Source: G963692885 sp964657395 (GTDB taxonomy: Bacteria; Acidobacteriota; Terriglobia; Terriglobales; Acidobacteriaceae). From it: DNA of 47,234 nt. Of this stretch, positions 32,489-41,985 are shown in pieces. The notes below the pieces were generated by a model, which saw only the letters and a program-made list of their open reading frames with translations, did not search any database and had not been told where the DNA came from. Position 1 is the stretch's first letter; each line of letters opens with the position of its first letter. Position numbers and translations under genes: made by a program. Location: contig CAZZUX010000015.1 in the NCBI GenBank assembly GCA_964657395.1, forward strand, positions 1 through 47,234. Reading direction: 5' to 3'.

Positions 32489-33928
32489 CTATTTCTCTAC
32501 TGGCACGACTCGTAGCACGTAGGCGTAGTCGCCGGGCAATGTCGGCGGAAGCGAGATAGTCACACTCGAATCCTGTTGCCTCCACGGGATGGGAGCCGTC
32601 ACTCCCAGGAGTGTCACTGTTGATCCCGGCCTCAAACGCAATTGTTCGACCGCGATGGAGTTGGTCTTTGGTTTGCCGAGAAGAATTGCATAGAGATCCC
32701 GGCCTTTTGTTGTGAAGCGGACGTCGAGCCCTTCTGCGGTCGTGCCCTCTGCATGGGTCCAGGGCCGGGTTCCATAAATGGCCTCCCCATTCTGATGCAG
32801 CCAGGCGCCGAGTGCCTGCAGCCTTTCCATTTGCACAGGGGGAATCGTACCATCCGCCTCGGGTCCAACATCCAGCAGCAGGTTGCCATTTTTGCTGACT
32901 ATGTCTGCCAACAGGTAGATGAGTTTGTCCGGCGCAATTGTCTCTGCTTCACCCTCAGCCCGGTTATACCCAAACGACTGGCCGAGCCCTCGACACTCTT
33001 CCCACTTCTTGGGACTAATAGCATGCAGCGTCTGGTACTCCGGTGAGACAAAGTCAGCATGCTTGATGCTGAAGCGATCATCCACAACCCCATCCGGAGT
33101 AGAGTTATAGAACTCTGCTTGTATCTCCAGCGGGTGACCAGTCTTGGGATACGCAATATCGTTCCATAAGATAGACGGATGGTATCGCGCCATCAATTCG
33201 CGAAAGTGAGCATCCACATATTCGCCATATGCTTTCGACTCAGGCTGCACCGTCTTGTAATCGGCTGACTTCGTAATCGGTCCCGGCACAAACGTCCAGT
33301 CATATCCGCCCGAATAGTAGAGTCCCATCTTCATACCGCGCGCACGCACAGCGGTAGACACTTCCTCTACAAGATCTTTCGTTGTGTGCTGTCGATCGGG
33401 CGGTAGCAGGGGATTCTTCAATGCGCTAGGCCATAATGTGAAACCTTCATGATGCTTGGTCGTCAGCACCACGTACCTGGCCCCCGCATCTGCAAAAGTC
33501 TTTGCCCATGTGTCGGCGTGTAATTTACTGCTTTCACGATCAAACACTGGCGCGAAATTGTAGTAGTCGTAATGTTCCCCGTAGTGTTCGCGATGGTACT
33601 TCCACGTAGGCGAATCCGGGATGCGCATCGTGTTGTAATACCACTCCGCGTAAGGATTGGCAGTAATGTAGTGCTGGGAATCGAAGTCGTGATCCGGATG
33701 AGAGATCGGCGCCCAACCGGGCACAGAGTATAGGCCCCAGTGCACGAAAATACCCAGCTTGGCGTCCTGGTACCAGGCAGGAAGCGGATGGGAATCGAGA
33801 GATTCAGTCGTCGGCTCGTAGTGTTTACCCTGCGCCATTGCAGGTGTTGCCCTTAGCAAACCATGAGCCAGGCAACAAACCGTGCCAAGCAGCATCGATA
33901 TCAAAGTCGGTCTCACGCGCAACCTCAT
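32489..33928 (-). CDS. Secreted alpha-L-fucosidase, GH29
   Basis: Retaining fucosidase of glycoside hydrolase family 29. A signal peptide ends near ATPAMAQG. The catalytic barrel shows WYQDAKLGIFVHWGLYSVPG, YVVLTTKHHEGFTLWPS and HPSILWNDIAYP, whose Asp is the expected nucleophile, and NGNLLLDVGPEADGTIPP, a family hallmark. A beta-sandwich domain closes the protein. It removes terminal fucose from glycans in the periplasm or outside the cell. The annotated ATG at 33928 lies only four bases from a dyad over a possible -10; an ATG at 33895 would leave a longer leader but shorten the signal peptide. Confidence 0.93.
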   Translation of the reverse strand: MRLRVRPTLISMLLGTVCCLAHGLLRATPAMAQGKHYEPTTESLDSHPLPAWYQDAKLGIFVHWGLYSVPGWAPISHPDHDFDSQHYITANPYAEWYYNTMRIPDSPTWKYHREHYGEHYDYYNFAPVFDRESSKLHADTWAKTFADAGARYVVLTTKHHEGFTLWPSALKNPLLPPDRQHTTKDLVEEVSTAVRARGMKMGLYYSGGYDWTFVPGPITKSADYKTVQPESKAYGEYVDAHFRELMARYHPSILWNDIAYPKTGHPLEIQAEFYNSTPDGVVDDRFSIKHADFVSPEYQTLHAISPKKWEECRGLGQSFGYNRAEGEAETIAPDKLIYLLADIVSKNGNLLLDVGPEADGTIPPVQMERLQALGAWLHQNGEAIYGTRPWTHAEGTTAEGLDVRFTTKGRDLYAILLGKPKTNSIAVEQLRLRPGSTVTLLGVTAPIPWRQQDSSVTISLPPTLPGDYAYVLRVVPVEK

Positions 33929-33932
33929 CGTT

Positions 33933-33952
33933 GGACCGCAGTATAGCGGTCC
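33933..33952 (-). promoter_or_regulatory. 20-bp dyad overlapping a TATACT -10-like sequence before GH29
   Basis: GGACCGC (33933-33939), six bases, then GCGGTCC (33946-33952) form a perfect inverted repeat. On the minus strand its centre reads TATACT, a good -10 hexamer pointing at the GH29 gene. No clear -35 is seen. The lack of a T-tract argues against a terminator, so an operator is the better reading. Confidence 0.5.
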
Positions 33953-34081
33953 TGCCGCTCTCGCGCGAGCGACATGCTTCTACTGCTGCCTTGGGGTCGA
34001 CGAACTGCTACCGTAATCATCTGCTAGAGTGCAAGGTGCATCTGGGTTGCATTTTCCGGCCGCAAAACCTGAGGTGAAATC

Positions 34082-35275
34082 ATGAAGCAACACTGCAGGA
34101 AACACTCCTGCGTCGATAGCAGTCCGTTCGCTCGAAATCGAAGCTGCTCCACAGGAAAATGTATTGCCATCCTGTGCTTCATGCTTGTACTTGTGGCTAG
34201 AGCTGGCGCGCAAGTTCAGGGTCTCGATAGCCTGATTACACCCCAGGATTACAAGACAAAACGTATCTCGAGCTATGACCGTACAGGTGCAAATGCCGAC
34301 GCAGTGCCAATCGCACCCGGCGAAACCATCACCCTCATGGATCAGACCGGACCCGGGATCATCACGCACATCTGGTTCACCATCGCCTCGCCAGAGCCCA
34401 TGCATCTCAAGAAACTTGTTCTCCGCATGTATTGGGATGGAGAAGCAACGCCGAGTGTCGAAGCTCCGGTTGGCGATTTTTTCGGACTCGGACTGGGTCA
34501 ATATTTCAAGTATGAGTCCGCGCCTCTTTCCGTAGCTTCCGATAAAGCCCTAAATAGCTTCTTCCAGATGCCATTTCCTAAGAAGGCTCGCATCACTGTC
34601 ACCAACGATGGAAAAGAGAAGGTTAGTTCCTTCTACTTCAATATCGATTACCGCGCCTATTCGGTGCCACTTGCAAAAGACACTCTGTACTTCCATGCTC
34701 AATATCGCCAGGCCACACCTACGAAAGGCTGGACGAACGATTGGAAGTCCAATGGTGATCCGCTGGTCAATGACAAGAAGAACCTCACGGGAGAAGGAAA
34801 TTATGTGTGGATGGAGGCTCAAGGCCGCGGGCACTACGTTGGCGTAACCATGTCCGTTCTGCAAAATCAGGATGGCTGGTTTGGAGAAGGAGACGACATG
34901 TTCTTCATTGATGGGGAGAGCACTCCATCAATCAATGGCACCGGTACCGAAGACTACTTCCTCGGAGCCTGGGACTTCGGTACCCATCCATTTGCGTATG
35001 CAAGCTATGGTGCGCCTGTTACTGGAGAGGAACTCGCGGGCGGCCGGTCGTCTCTTTACCGATTCCATCTCGACTCTCCGATTCCATTCACTCGATCCAT
35101 CAAGGCGACTATCGAGCATGGCCATGCCAACGCTCGCTCGGACAACTTCTTCTCCGTTGCCTATTGGTATCAGACTGAGCCTCACGCGCCATTTCCAGCC
35201 CTGCCCGCCGTTGAAGAACGCCTTCCGAAGCTATTTGCTACTGGCGGACCAGGAAATGCCAAAGCACTCCCATAG
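34082..35275 (+). CDS. Secreted DUF2961 protein, glycoside hydrolase family 172
   Basis: A signal sequence (IAILCFMLVLVARAGAQ) leads into a DUF2961/GH172 double jelly-roll. Visible hallmarks are ISSYDRTGANADAVPIAPGE, the GPGIITHIWFTIA strand, PVGDFFGLGLG and GTGTEDYFLGAWDFG with E290, which matches the conserved catalytic-loop Glu of the family. Characterised GH172 enzymes act on alpha-fructofuranosyl or alpha-D-arabinofuranosyl linkages. GAGGTGA lies four bases before the ATG. It is divergent from the GH29/oxidoreductase unit with a 153-base gap. Together they look like a small glycan-use locus without its own importer. Confidence 0.9.
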   Translation: MKQHCRKHSCVDSSPFARNRSCSTGKCIAILCFMLVLVARAGAQVQGLDSLITPQDYKTKRISSYDRTGANADAVPIAPGETITLMDQTGPGIITHIWFTIASPEPMHLKKLVLRMYWDGEATPSVEAPVGDFFGLGLGQYFKYESAPLSVASDKALNSFFQMPFPKKARITVTNDGKEKVSSFYFNIDYRAYSVPLAKDTLYFHAQYRQATPTKGWTNDWKSNGDPLVNDKKNLTGEGNYVWMEAQGRGHYVGVTMSVLQNQDGWFGEGDDMFFIDGESTPSINGTGTEDYFLGAWDFGTHPFAYASYGAPVTGEELAGGRSSLYRFHLDSPIPFTRSIKATIEHGHANARSDNFFSVAYWYQTEPHAPFPALPAVEERLPKLFATGGPGNAKALP

Positions 35276-35290
35276 TCCGGCAGACTCGCA

Positions 35291-35315
35291 ATCACCGGTC
35301 GCAGTTGTCGGTGAT
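35291..35315. terminator. Possible two-way terminator hairpin
   Basis: ATCACCG (35291-35297) and CGGTGAT (35309-35315) form a perfect 7-bp stem with an 11-base loop in the 56-base gap between the convergent GH172 and topoisomerase genes. No T-tract follows on either strand, so the function is uncertain. Confidence 0.35.
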
Positions 35316-35331
35316 CTACTACCAAGCCCCC

Positions 35332-36453
35332 TTAAGCAGCATTTGTTTGCAGCCGCTTTTGCAGCAGGCGCATCACTGCGGCCTCTTCCTTGCGAAGTTC
35401 GTTGCGAGCGTCCTCATCCTCATGGGATAGTTCGTCATCCACGCGCTGCTTGGCCACCTGCAGCATGTCTCCACTCATGTAACACTCGAAGATCGCCGGA
35501 TGCACATAGCACTTCCTGCAGACTGAAGGAGTGTTGCCGAGCCTTGCGGCCACGGATTCAATCGCTCGAACGACATTCTTCTTCGCTTCCTTGTCAGTTT
35601 CAAAGCGCTCGAATTCCTGCAGCATCATGCAGGCAAGTATTGTGCCGGCCCATGTACGAAAATCCTTGGCTGTGAAATCCTGCCCGGCAATTTCCCTCAG
35701 ATACTCGTTCACGTCCGACGAATCAATCGTATGATGTTCGCCGTCGCTATCCAGGTATTGGAACAATTCGTAGCCAGGAATGTCCTGGCACTTGCGAATG
35801 ATGCTGGCAAGGCGGCGATCACTCACCTTGATGTTGTGCTTAACTCCGCTCTTGCCCGGAAAACTAAACTTGATGGTCGAGCCTTGGACCTCGACATGCT
35901 TTCCGCGCATAGTCGTCAGCCCATAAGATTTGTTTTCTCGTGCGTATTCCTCGTTACCAACCCGCATGAACGTAGTTTCCATGAGCCGAACAATCGTGGC
36001 GAGCACCTTACGCCTCGGCAGCCCTGAAGATGCGAGATCCTGCTCGACATGTTCACGAATGGTAGGCAGCGCTTTGCCGAACAGCAGCATGCGCTCGTAC
36101 TTGGTTTCATCCCGGACCTCACGCCATCGCGGATGGTAGCGATTCTGCTTTCGCCCTTTTGCGTCGCGGCCTGTGGCCTGCAGATGTCCGTTCGGATTGG
36201 GGCAAATCCAGACGTCGTTCCAGGCAGGAGGAATAGCCAGAGACTTGATGCGTGCCAGTGTAGGCACATCCCGCAGCGGGGATCCATCCACGCTGATGTA
36301 GCGAAAACTTTTACGGAAGGGCCTGCGTTGAATGCCTGGTTTGCTATCAGGAATATAGCGGAGCCCGGCTGCCTTCGCACTTTCAACGGGATCTGTAATG
36401 ATCGCACCACGTTGCCGTCCGCGACGTGGAGATGGTGCAGCTTTTAAAACCAT
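35332..36453 (-). CDS. DNA topoisomerase IB (poxvirus-like bacterial type)
   Basis: Relaxes supercoils through a 3'-phosphotyrosine link. The N-terminal domain has LRDVPTLARIKSLAIPPAW and DVWICPNPNGHLQATGRDAK, typical of bacterial TopIB. The catalytic domain shows MRVGNEEYARENKSYGLTT (first Arg), FSFPGKSGVKH (Lys), KDFRTWAGT (second Arg) and CRKCYVHPAIFECY, which holds the nucleophile Tyr. All key residues are present and the length (373) is normal. It lies alone between two gaps of 56 and 116 bases without other recognisable features. The family has a patchy distribution in bacteria and is an addition to the usual topoisomerase I and gyrase. Confidence 0.94.
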   Translation of the reverse strand: MVLKAAPSPRRGRQRGAIITDPVESAKAAGLRYIPDSKPGIQRRPFRKSFRYISVDGSPLRDVPTLARIKSLAIPPAWNDVWICPNPNGHLQATGRDAKGRKQNRYHPRWREVRDETKYERMLLFGKALPTIREHVEQDLASSGLPRRKVLATIVRLMETTFMRVGNEEYARENKSYGLTTMRGKHVEVQGSTIKFSFPGKSGVKHNIKVSDRRLASIIRKCQDIPGYELFQYLDSDGEHHTIDSSDVNEYLREIAGQDFTAKDFRTWAGTILACMMLQEFERFETDKEAKKNVVRAIESVAARLGNTPSVCRKCYVHPAIFECYMSGDMLQVAKQRVDDELSHEDEDARNELRKEEAAVMRLLQKRLQTNAA

Positions 36454-36569
36454 GACAGATTCGGATGCACGCTACTATCGGCTAGATGGATTACCTGTCG
36501 GGCTATGAAGGACTGGCTTTCATAAGGTGCGTTCTAGTCACCTCATACGTTCACGCAAGCGAGAAGCTT

Positions 36570-37145
36570 CTACCAGGCGCGGGACCATCTGGGACCCGTT
36601 TTGCTCTCGTCTCTTAACCTCGCATCGACACCGGCAGCTACTTCGATAAGACGCCCAAACAGCCAGATAAGATCGGACAGGCGATTCAAATAGGCAATCA
36701 CCTCCGGCTCCACCATCCCTCCATCTTCATGAAAGCGAACAACTGTTCGTTCAGCCCGCCGGCATACCGTGCGTGCGATCTCATAAGCTGCCGATTCGGT
36801 GTGCGCACCCGGCAAAGACCAGTCTGCAAGTATCCCTTCTGTTGACTCAATCCTGTGCACCAACCCAGTCAGATGTTCTACGTCAGCTTCAGTGATGTAA
36901 GGCCCTGTTTTGCGGCTCTCTGAAGGAGTAGAGAGCGCGGCTCCTACCCGGAACAGTGTGCGCTGAATGTCCTCTGTCCACGCAGCTACTTCTGAGTGAT
37001 GGCAGATGCTGCGGGCAAATCCGAGAACGGCATTGAGCTCATCGACTGACCCGTAGGACTCGACTCGCGGGTCAGACTTCGAAACGCGTATTCCGCCCAC
37101 TAGTCCCGTCTGTCCAGTGTCGCCGCTCTTGGTCGCAATGCTCAT
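36570..37145 (-). CDS. Cob(I)alamin adenosyltransferase, PduO type
   Basis: Transfers the adenosyl group of ATP to cob(I)alamin to make coenzyme B12. The ATP-binding N-terminus SIATKSGDTGQTGLVGG is followed by VSKSDPRVESYGSVDELNA. The later RIESTEGILADWSLPGAHTE, YEIARTVCRRAERTVV and YLNRLSDLIWLFGRLIE motifs form the five-helix bundle trimer interface. It is complete at 191 residues. No B12-dependent enzyme or other cobalamin gene is adjacent, so it probably serves enzymes elsewhere. The 112-base gap upstream holds only a small dyad (GCGCT-ATA-AGCGC at 37194-37206). Confidence 0.94.
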   Translation of the reverse strand: MSIATKSGDTGQTGLVGGIRVSKSDPRVESYGSVDELNAVLGFARSICHHSEVAAWTEDIQRTLFRVGAALSTPSESRKTGPYITEADVEHLTGLVHRIESTEGILADWSLPGAHTESAAYEIARTVCRRAERTVVRFHEDGGMVEPEVIAYLNRLSDLIWLFGRLIEVAAGVDARLRDESKTGPRWSRAW

Positions 37146-37257
37146 GATCTCTCCTCAGCTGTTCTATCTACACTCTATCGTCCCATGGCAAGAGCGCTAT
37201 AAGCGCGAAATCAATCCGCTACGAGCGCGTCAATGATTTGGGACTCGCATGGCAGGG

Positions 37258-40200
37258 TCAATGGAAATCATGCGACTGTGTCGAAGCAGCTGTTATCTTC
37301 AGCGCTTCCACATGCCTGGCTCGCACATGAATCACAGAGTCAATGTTCTGCAGTGCTCCCTCCACCTTCAGAAACTTAGCGTACGTGATCAATGATCGAT
37401 GTTTCTCATAAAGGTCTGGATCAATAATGGCATTTGCTATCCCGGTCTCATCCTCTATGGAAAGAAAGATGAACCCATGTGCGGTTCCAGGCCGTTGTCG
37501 CGCGATCACACAGCCAGCAATTCGGGCTGTCGTGCCATGGCGCAGACTACGCAGATCAATGGCACTGGATATCTGCATCTTCTGCAACTGCCTGCGGTAA
37601 TATGCCATCGGATGTTTGCCAACTGTTACGCTTGTTCCTCCATAATCGGCAACCAGCCTTTCTTCCATGTTCATTTCCTTCAGCGGTGAGGATGGATCTT
37701 CTTCCATCGAATCTGTATCGACACTCTCAAGCAATGGCCCTGCTTTGCGGCCTGCACGCTGCACCTGCCAAAGCGCATCCCTTCTATGCACTTTGACGCC
37801 AAGTGAATTCAGGGCACCTACCTCTGCGAGCGTCGTCAGATCAGCACGTGTAAGCGACGCAACTCGTCGAGCCAATTCATCGATCGAAGCAAAAGGTCTA
37901 AGTTCTCTTGCAGTTTCCAGCTCTACGGCTGCAGACTGCCGCATGCCCCGCACGTAGCGCAACCCGAGACGCAGAGATAGCGAATCGTCCTTTTCGCGCT
38001 CAAGGGTGCAATCCCATCTTGACCGAAGTACATCTACCGGTTTAATCCTCAACCCATGCCGTTGAGCATCCTTCACAAGTACCGCAGCAGAGTAAAAACC
38101 CATCGGCTGGTTGTTGAGGATCGCAGCCGTAAATGCTCCAAGGTAGTGGAACTTGAGCCATGCACTTGCATACGCAATCAGTGCAAAGCTCGCTGCATGC
38201 GACTCCGGGAAACCATACAGTGCGAAGGAACTAATGGACTGAATGATCTCTTCCTGTGCCTTTGTGCCCACACCATTCTTGTTCATGCCGGTTCTCAGCT
38301 TTGCCTCTAACGCACGCATCTTGTCCGCGGATCGCCTGCTGCCAAGTGCACGTCTGAGTTCTTCTGCTTCTCCACCGGTAAAATCAGCAATCGTCATTGC
38401 CATCCGAAGCAGCTGTTCCTGAAACAGCGGCACACCGAGCGTGCGCTTTAACACTGGTATCAGCAGCGGATGAGGATACGTCACCTCCTGGCGGCCTTGC
38501 CGGCGCTCCATGTAAGGATGCATCATCTTGCCGACGATCGGACCCGGGCGAATAATGGCAACCTGCACAACTATGTCGTAAAACCGATCCGGTTTATTAC
38601 GTGGAAGCGAAGCCATCTGCGCACGCGACTCGACCTGAAACAGGCCGACAGTATCAGCGCGGCATAGCGATTGATACACCCTGGGATCTTCATGAGGGAT
38701 CTGAGCAATTTCAATTTTCTCGCCATAATGCTGGGGAATCAGGTTGGTGCAATCCTTAAGCACGGCCATCATGCCCAGTCCAAGCAGGTCGACTTTAATC
38801 AGCCCCATGTCACTGCAGTCTTCCTTATCCCACTGCACCACGTTGCGGCCTGGCATGCTTGCCGGTTCAATGGGGACCACCGAGGCAAGCTGTCCCTGAG
38901 CAATAATCATTCCGCCGGAATGCTGGCCAAGGTGTCGCGGCAGATCAAGCATACGGATTGTAAGCTCAAGATACTTGGCTATGCGCGGATGTGTCAGGTC
39001 AAAACCGGCAGCACGGAACTGCTGCTCCATGGAGTCAGTAGGTCCCTTCCATTCCCATGAGCCCACCAGCCTCGTCAGCCGTGTCAGAGTATCCGCATCA
39101 AAGCCCAGTGACTTACCCACTTCGCGTGCAGCAGACTTGCCTCGATAGGTAATTACATTGGCGCACATGGCCGCACCAAGCTGGCCATAACGCTCGTATA
39201 CATACTGGATAGCTGCTTCACGGTCGTCGCCGGAAGGTAGATCAAGATCAATATCCGGCCACTCTCCACGCACCTCTGATAGAAAGCGCTCAAACAGCAG
39301 TTCCATGCCTACTGGATCGACAGCCGTAATTCCTAACGCATAGCAGACTGCAGAATTAGCAGCCGAACCTCGGCCCTGCACTAGGATTCCTCGTTTGCGG
39401 CAGAATTCAACAATATCCCACACAATCAGGAAGTATCCTGCAAGTCCAAGCTTGGCAATTAACTTCAGCTCTGTCGCTACCTGTTGCTCCGCACGTCTGC
39501 GCAGACTTCTGTTTGCTTTGCAGCCGTAACGGTTCGCAACCCCCTCCATAGTCCTCTTATAAAGAAAGGTGTCCATGGTCTCTGAATCCGGTATCGGATA
39601 GAGAGGGAATTGATAGCCCATATCTTTCATCACAAACTGAAGCCGGTCAGACAAAGCTTTTGTCTCAGCAATTGCATGCGGATGATCATGGAATAATGCA
39701 GACATCTCTGAAGCGGTGCGCAGATGCCTGTTTGTATTTTTCTGCAGCAACAGTCCTGCCTGATCAAGCGAAGTATGATGCCGGATTGTTGTTAAGACAT
39801 CCAGTACCTCACGCTCTATCGGCGTTGCCATGTTCACGCCATTCGTGGCAATAACTGGCAAATGGAACTCATGTGACAGATCCAGGGCCGCCTGGTTGCG
39901 AACCTCCTGCTCGCGGAACCGATGACGCTGTAGCTCGAGATAGACATTATTGTTCCCGAACGTCTCCACCAGGCATTGAAGAGTACGCCGGGCTTCTTCC
40001 ATGCCACCTCGATGCAGTGCAGCAGCCAGGGGACCTTCCTCGCCGCCAGTCAGGCAAACCAGGCCTTCTGAAAATTGCTGCACTTTTCTCAAGGACGCTA
40101 TACCGTCCCCCTTCGTCTTCTGCTGCAGCTTGTAGCTGGTAATCAGTTGCGAAAGGTTGCGATATCCAGTCTGCGATTCACACAGCAGGGATAAGCGCAC

Positions 40201-40485
40201 AGGATAGTCTGGAAATGTGTGTGGTTGCCATGTCGGTGGAGTCGCCTGGCTACCGAACTCAGTCACTGAAACTTCAGCACCAATATGCGCACGCATACCA
40301 TGCTCAATTGCCTTCATATACAGGCGCGGGGACCCATACAGACCATCGCGATCCAGGATAGCCAAAGCTGGCATCCCTAGATTGGCTGCCTGTTGCACCA
40401 TGGCCTCAGGAAGTGACGCCCCCTCTAGAAAAGAAAACGCAGATCGTGCATGTAGCTCTACATACTGAGTAGCAGGCTTAGTCAT
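37258..40485 (-). CDS. dnaE2: Error-prone DNA polymerase III alpha subunit DnaE2 (ImuC)
   Basis: Replicative-type polymerase used in translesion synthesis and damage-induced mutagenesis. The N-terminal PHP domain begins YVELHARSAFSFLEGASLP. The polymerase core shows GRGSAANSAVCYALGIT, EWPDIDLDLPSGDDREAAI with the catalytic Asp pair, and LPRHLGQHSGGMIIAQG. SHAASFALIAYASAWLKFHY is typical of the DnaE2 branch. An OB-fold (TARIAGCVIARQRPGTAHGF) closes the protein. Length is 1075 residues. The ATG overlaps the imuB stop by eight bases (ATGACTAA), so it is the third gene of the imuA-imuB-dnaE2 operon. Confidence 0.96.
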   Translation of the reverse strand: MTKPATQYVELHARSAFSFLEGASLPEAMVQQAANLGMPALAILDRDGLYGSPRLYMKAIEHGMRAHIGAEVSVTEFGSQATPPTWQPHTFPDYPVRLSLLCESQTGYRNLSQLITSYKLQQKTKGDGIASLRKVQQFSEGLVCLTGGEEGPLAAALHRGGMEEARRTLQCLVETFGNNNVYLELQRHRFREQEVRNQAALDLSHEFHLPVIATNGVNMATPIEREVLDVLTTIRHHTSLDQAGLLLQKNTNRHLRTASEMSALFHDHPHAIAETKALSDRLQFVMKDMGYQFPLYPIPDSETMDTFLYKRTMEGVANRYGCKANRSLRRRAEQQVATELKLIAKLGLAGYFLIVWDIVEFCRKRGILVQGRGSAANSAVCYALGITAVDPVGMELLFERFLSEVRGEWPDIDLDLPSGDDREAAIQYVYERYGQLGAAMCANVITYRGKSAAREVGKSLGFDADTLTRLTRLVGSWEWKGPTDSMEQQFRAAGFDLTHPRIAKYLELTIRMLDLPRHLGQHSGGMIIAQGQLASVVPIEPASMPGRNVVQWDKEDCSDMGLIKVDLLGLGMMAVLKDCTNLIPQHYGEKIEIAQIPHEDPRVYQSLCRADTVGLFQVESRAQMASLPRNKPDRFYDIVVQVAIIRPGPIVGKMMHPYMERRQGRQEVTYPHPLLIPVLKRTLGVPLFQEQLLRMAMTIADFTGGEAEELRRALGSRRSADKMRALEAKLRTGMNKNGVGTKAQEEIIQSISSFALYGFPESHAASFALIAYASAWLKFHYLGAFTAAILNNQPMGFYSAAVLVKDAQRHGLRIKPVDVLRSRWDCTLEREKDDSLSLRLGLRYVRGMRQSAAVELETARELRPFASIDELARRVASLTRADLTTLAEVGALNSLGVKVHRRDALWQVQRAGRKAGPLLESVDTDSMEEDPSSPLKEMNMEERLVADYGGTSVTVGKHPMAYYRRQLQKMQISSAIDLRSLRHGTTARIAGCVIARQRPGTAHGFIFLSIEDETGIANAIIDPDLYEKHRSLITYAKFLKVEGALQNIDSVIHVRARHVEALKITAASTQSHDFH

Positions 40486-41983
40486 AGACTCCTGCTATCG
40501 ACCATTGATTCAATGCATAGTCATGCTGGAGACGAAGAGCATAGCTGGGATAAGTAATCACTGCATCCCATTCGTCCCTGTACCAATATCGAGCTTCCCA
40601 CCAGTAGCCACTCGTCTGCCATGGGCCTGAAGCCCTTGCTATAGGCATCCGAAAGCCTTCCCAGAACACAGCACTTGGAATTCCGTCTCGTAAATTAACT
40701 TGTACGCATGGCGCAGGTCGTATGCATCGTAAAGCAAGCCGTGAAATACGATCAGTCGCGACTTCGAGAACGGTCCCAGGTTTATAGGTTGTGATGTCGA
40801 ATTCATCCGGACAATAACTATTTTGTAAGGCGGGAGTGCCCACAGAATCCTGTCCAGCGATTGAGCGGAGTCGTGCTATTAACAGATCAAGCTTGTCGGG
40901 ATCAGGAAACTGCGCCTGGAACAATCCACGCTGGGCTGTCTGTGGCCGAGCCGATTCAGCTGTGAGAGTTACACCTAAAATCGGAGCTGTTGGTGGTTGA
41001 GCCTGCAATTGCAGGTTCAGCAATTTAAGTAACAAATCGCGGCTACTGGAAGGCAGTGCAGGTTGAACCGTGCAGCAATGCGATGCAGCCTTCTCGAGTA
41101 CAAGCTCGATAGTAATGCTGCGCAAAGCGCCTGCTCGATCCATTGCCATGCGAATCAGCTGCTCCAGCATAGGCGAGACAATAAATAAAAGTGATTCCAG
41201 CAGTTCCACAGGACTATCCAGCTCTACTCTGCTGGACAAGGTAAAGGCGGGCTCTTCAGCAATCAGCAGATGCTCTGCTACACCTCGTGCGACCTGCTGC
41301 AATCTCTTACCCTGCTGACCAATCCTGCTGATCAGCGCAGTCTCGGGCAACTCCGTTAATTGCCCAAGTGTTCGAATACCCCACTTTTTAAATATGGCAA
41401 GTATGTTGTCATCTGCTCTTAAGCAGGATACTGGCAGGCAGTAAAGATGCTTTTGTATCTGATCCTTGCTGGGACAGGTAATACCTTCATAACTCTTAGC
41501 CAGCAGGATGGAGGACTCTGCATTATCAGCTGTTGCCACATTCGCCTGAAAGCCAGCTGTCTTTAAAGAGTTATGGATCCTGGCAGCATATTGCTCCGGA
41601 GTTCCGATCAACTTATCTGTACCGCTGCGGTCCAGCAAAATACAGGCTGAAGGTGAACCGGCGCCCTCATAATCATGAGCCGGGGAAGCCACTGCTTCTA
41701 TACGCGGCGAAAATCCTTCAGCTACCTTGATAAGGTCTGCAAAGGCTTCGGCCTCTTTGACTAAAGATCGCTTGTGAAAGCAAACCTGCCCACATGTCTC
41801 TGCCTGTACCTTACTCATACCGTGCGCAATCCCCCGCTGCTGCGCCGCATGATTTCTTGAGAACACATGCTCAAAAGGTGCATTTCCTTCCAGGATGACT
41901 CCAGGTTGTCGACTGGCTTCAGGCTGTGTTCGCAACCAGGCAGCGATTGGAAATTCCGAAATGTAAACAGCGGCATACTTCAT
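40478..41983 (-). CDS. imuB: ImuB, catalytically inactive Y-family polymerase-like mutasome hub
   Basis: Y-family polymerase relative that recruits DnaE2 to the beta clamp. It starts MKYAAVYISEFPIAAWLR, where active Y-family enzymes have a metal-binding Asp (here Ser). The second acidic site is also absent (VASPAHDYEGAGSPSACILL instead of a DE pair). The helix-hairpin region is readable as WGIRTLGQLTELPETALISR and GQQGKRLQQVARGV. The little-finger region and the typical long ImuB C-terminal domain follow. The ATG at 41983 follows the imuA TAG by two bases; an earlier in-frame start at 42010 would overlap imuA. Loss of the catalytic residues is normal for ImuB. Confidence 0.92.
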   Translation of the reverse strand: MKYAAVYISEFPIAAWLRTQPEASRQPGVILEGNAPFEHVFSRNHAAQQRGIAHGMSKVQAETCGQVCFHKRSLVKEAEAFADLIKVAEGFSPRIEAVASPAHDYEGAGSPSACILLDRSGTDKLIGTPEQYAARIHNSLKTAGFQANVATADNAESSILLAKSYEGITCPSKDQIQKHLYCLPVSCLRADDNILAIFKKWGIRTLGQLTELPETALISRIGQQGKRLQQVARGVAEHLLIAEEPAFTLSSRVELDSPVELLESLLFIVSPMLEQLIRMAMDRAGALRSITIELVLEKAASHCCTVQPALPSSSRDLLLKLLNLQLQAQPPTAPILGVTLTAESARPQTAQRGLFQAQFPDPDKLDLLIARLRSIAGQDSVGTPALQNSYCPDEFDITTYKPGTVLEVATDRISRLALRCIRPAPCVQVNLRDGIPSAVFWEGFRMPIARASGPWQTSGYWWEARYWYRDEWDAVITYPSYALRLQHDYALNQWSIAGVYD

Positions 41984-41985
41984 GG

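Noticed and set aside
37194..37206. Small dyad GCGCT-ATA-AGCGC between dnaE2 and the adenosyltransferase gene
   Set aside because: Stem of five with a three-base centre and no T-tract; too weak to call a terminator or operator.
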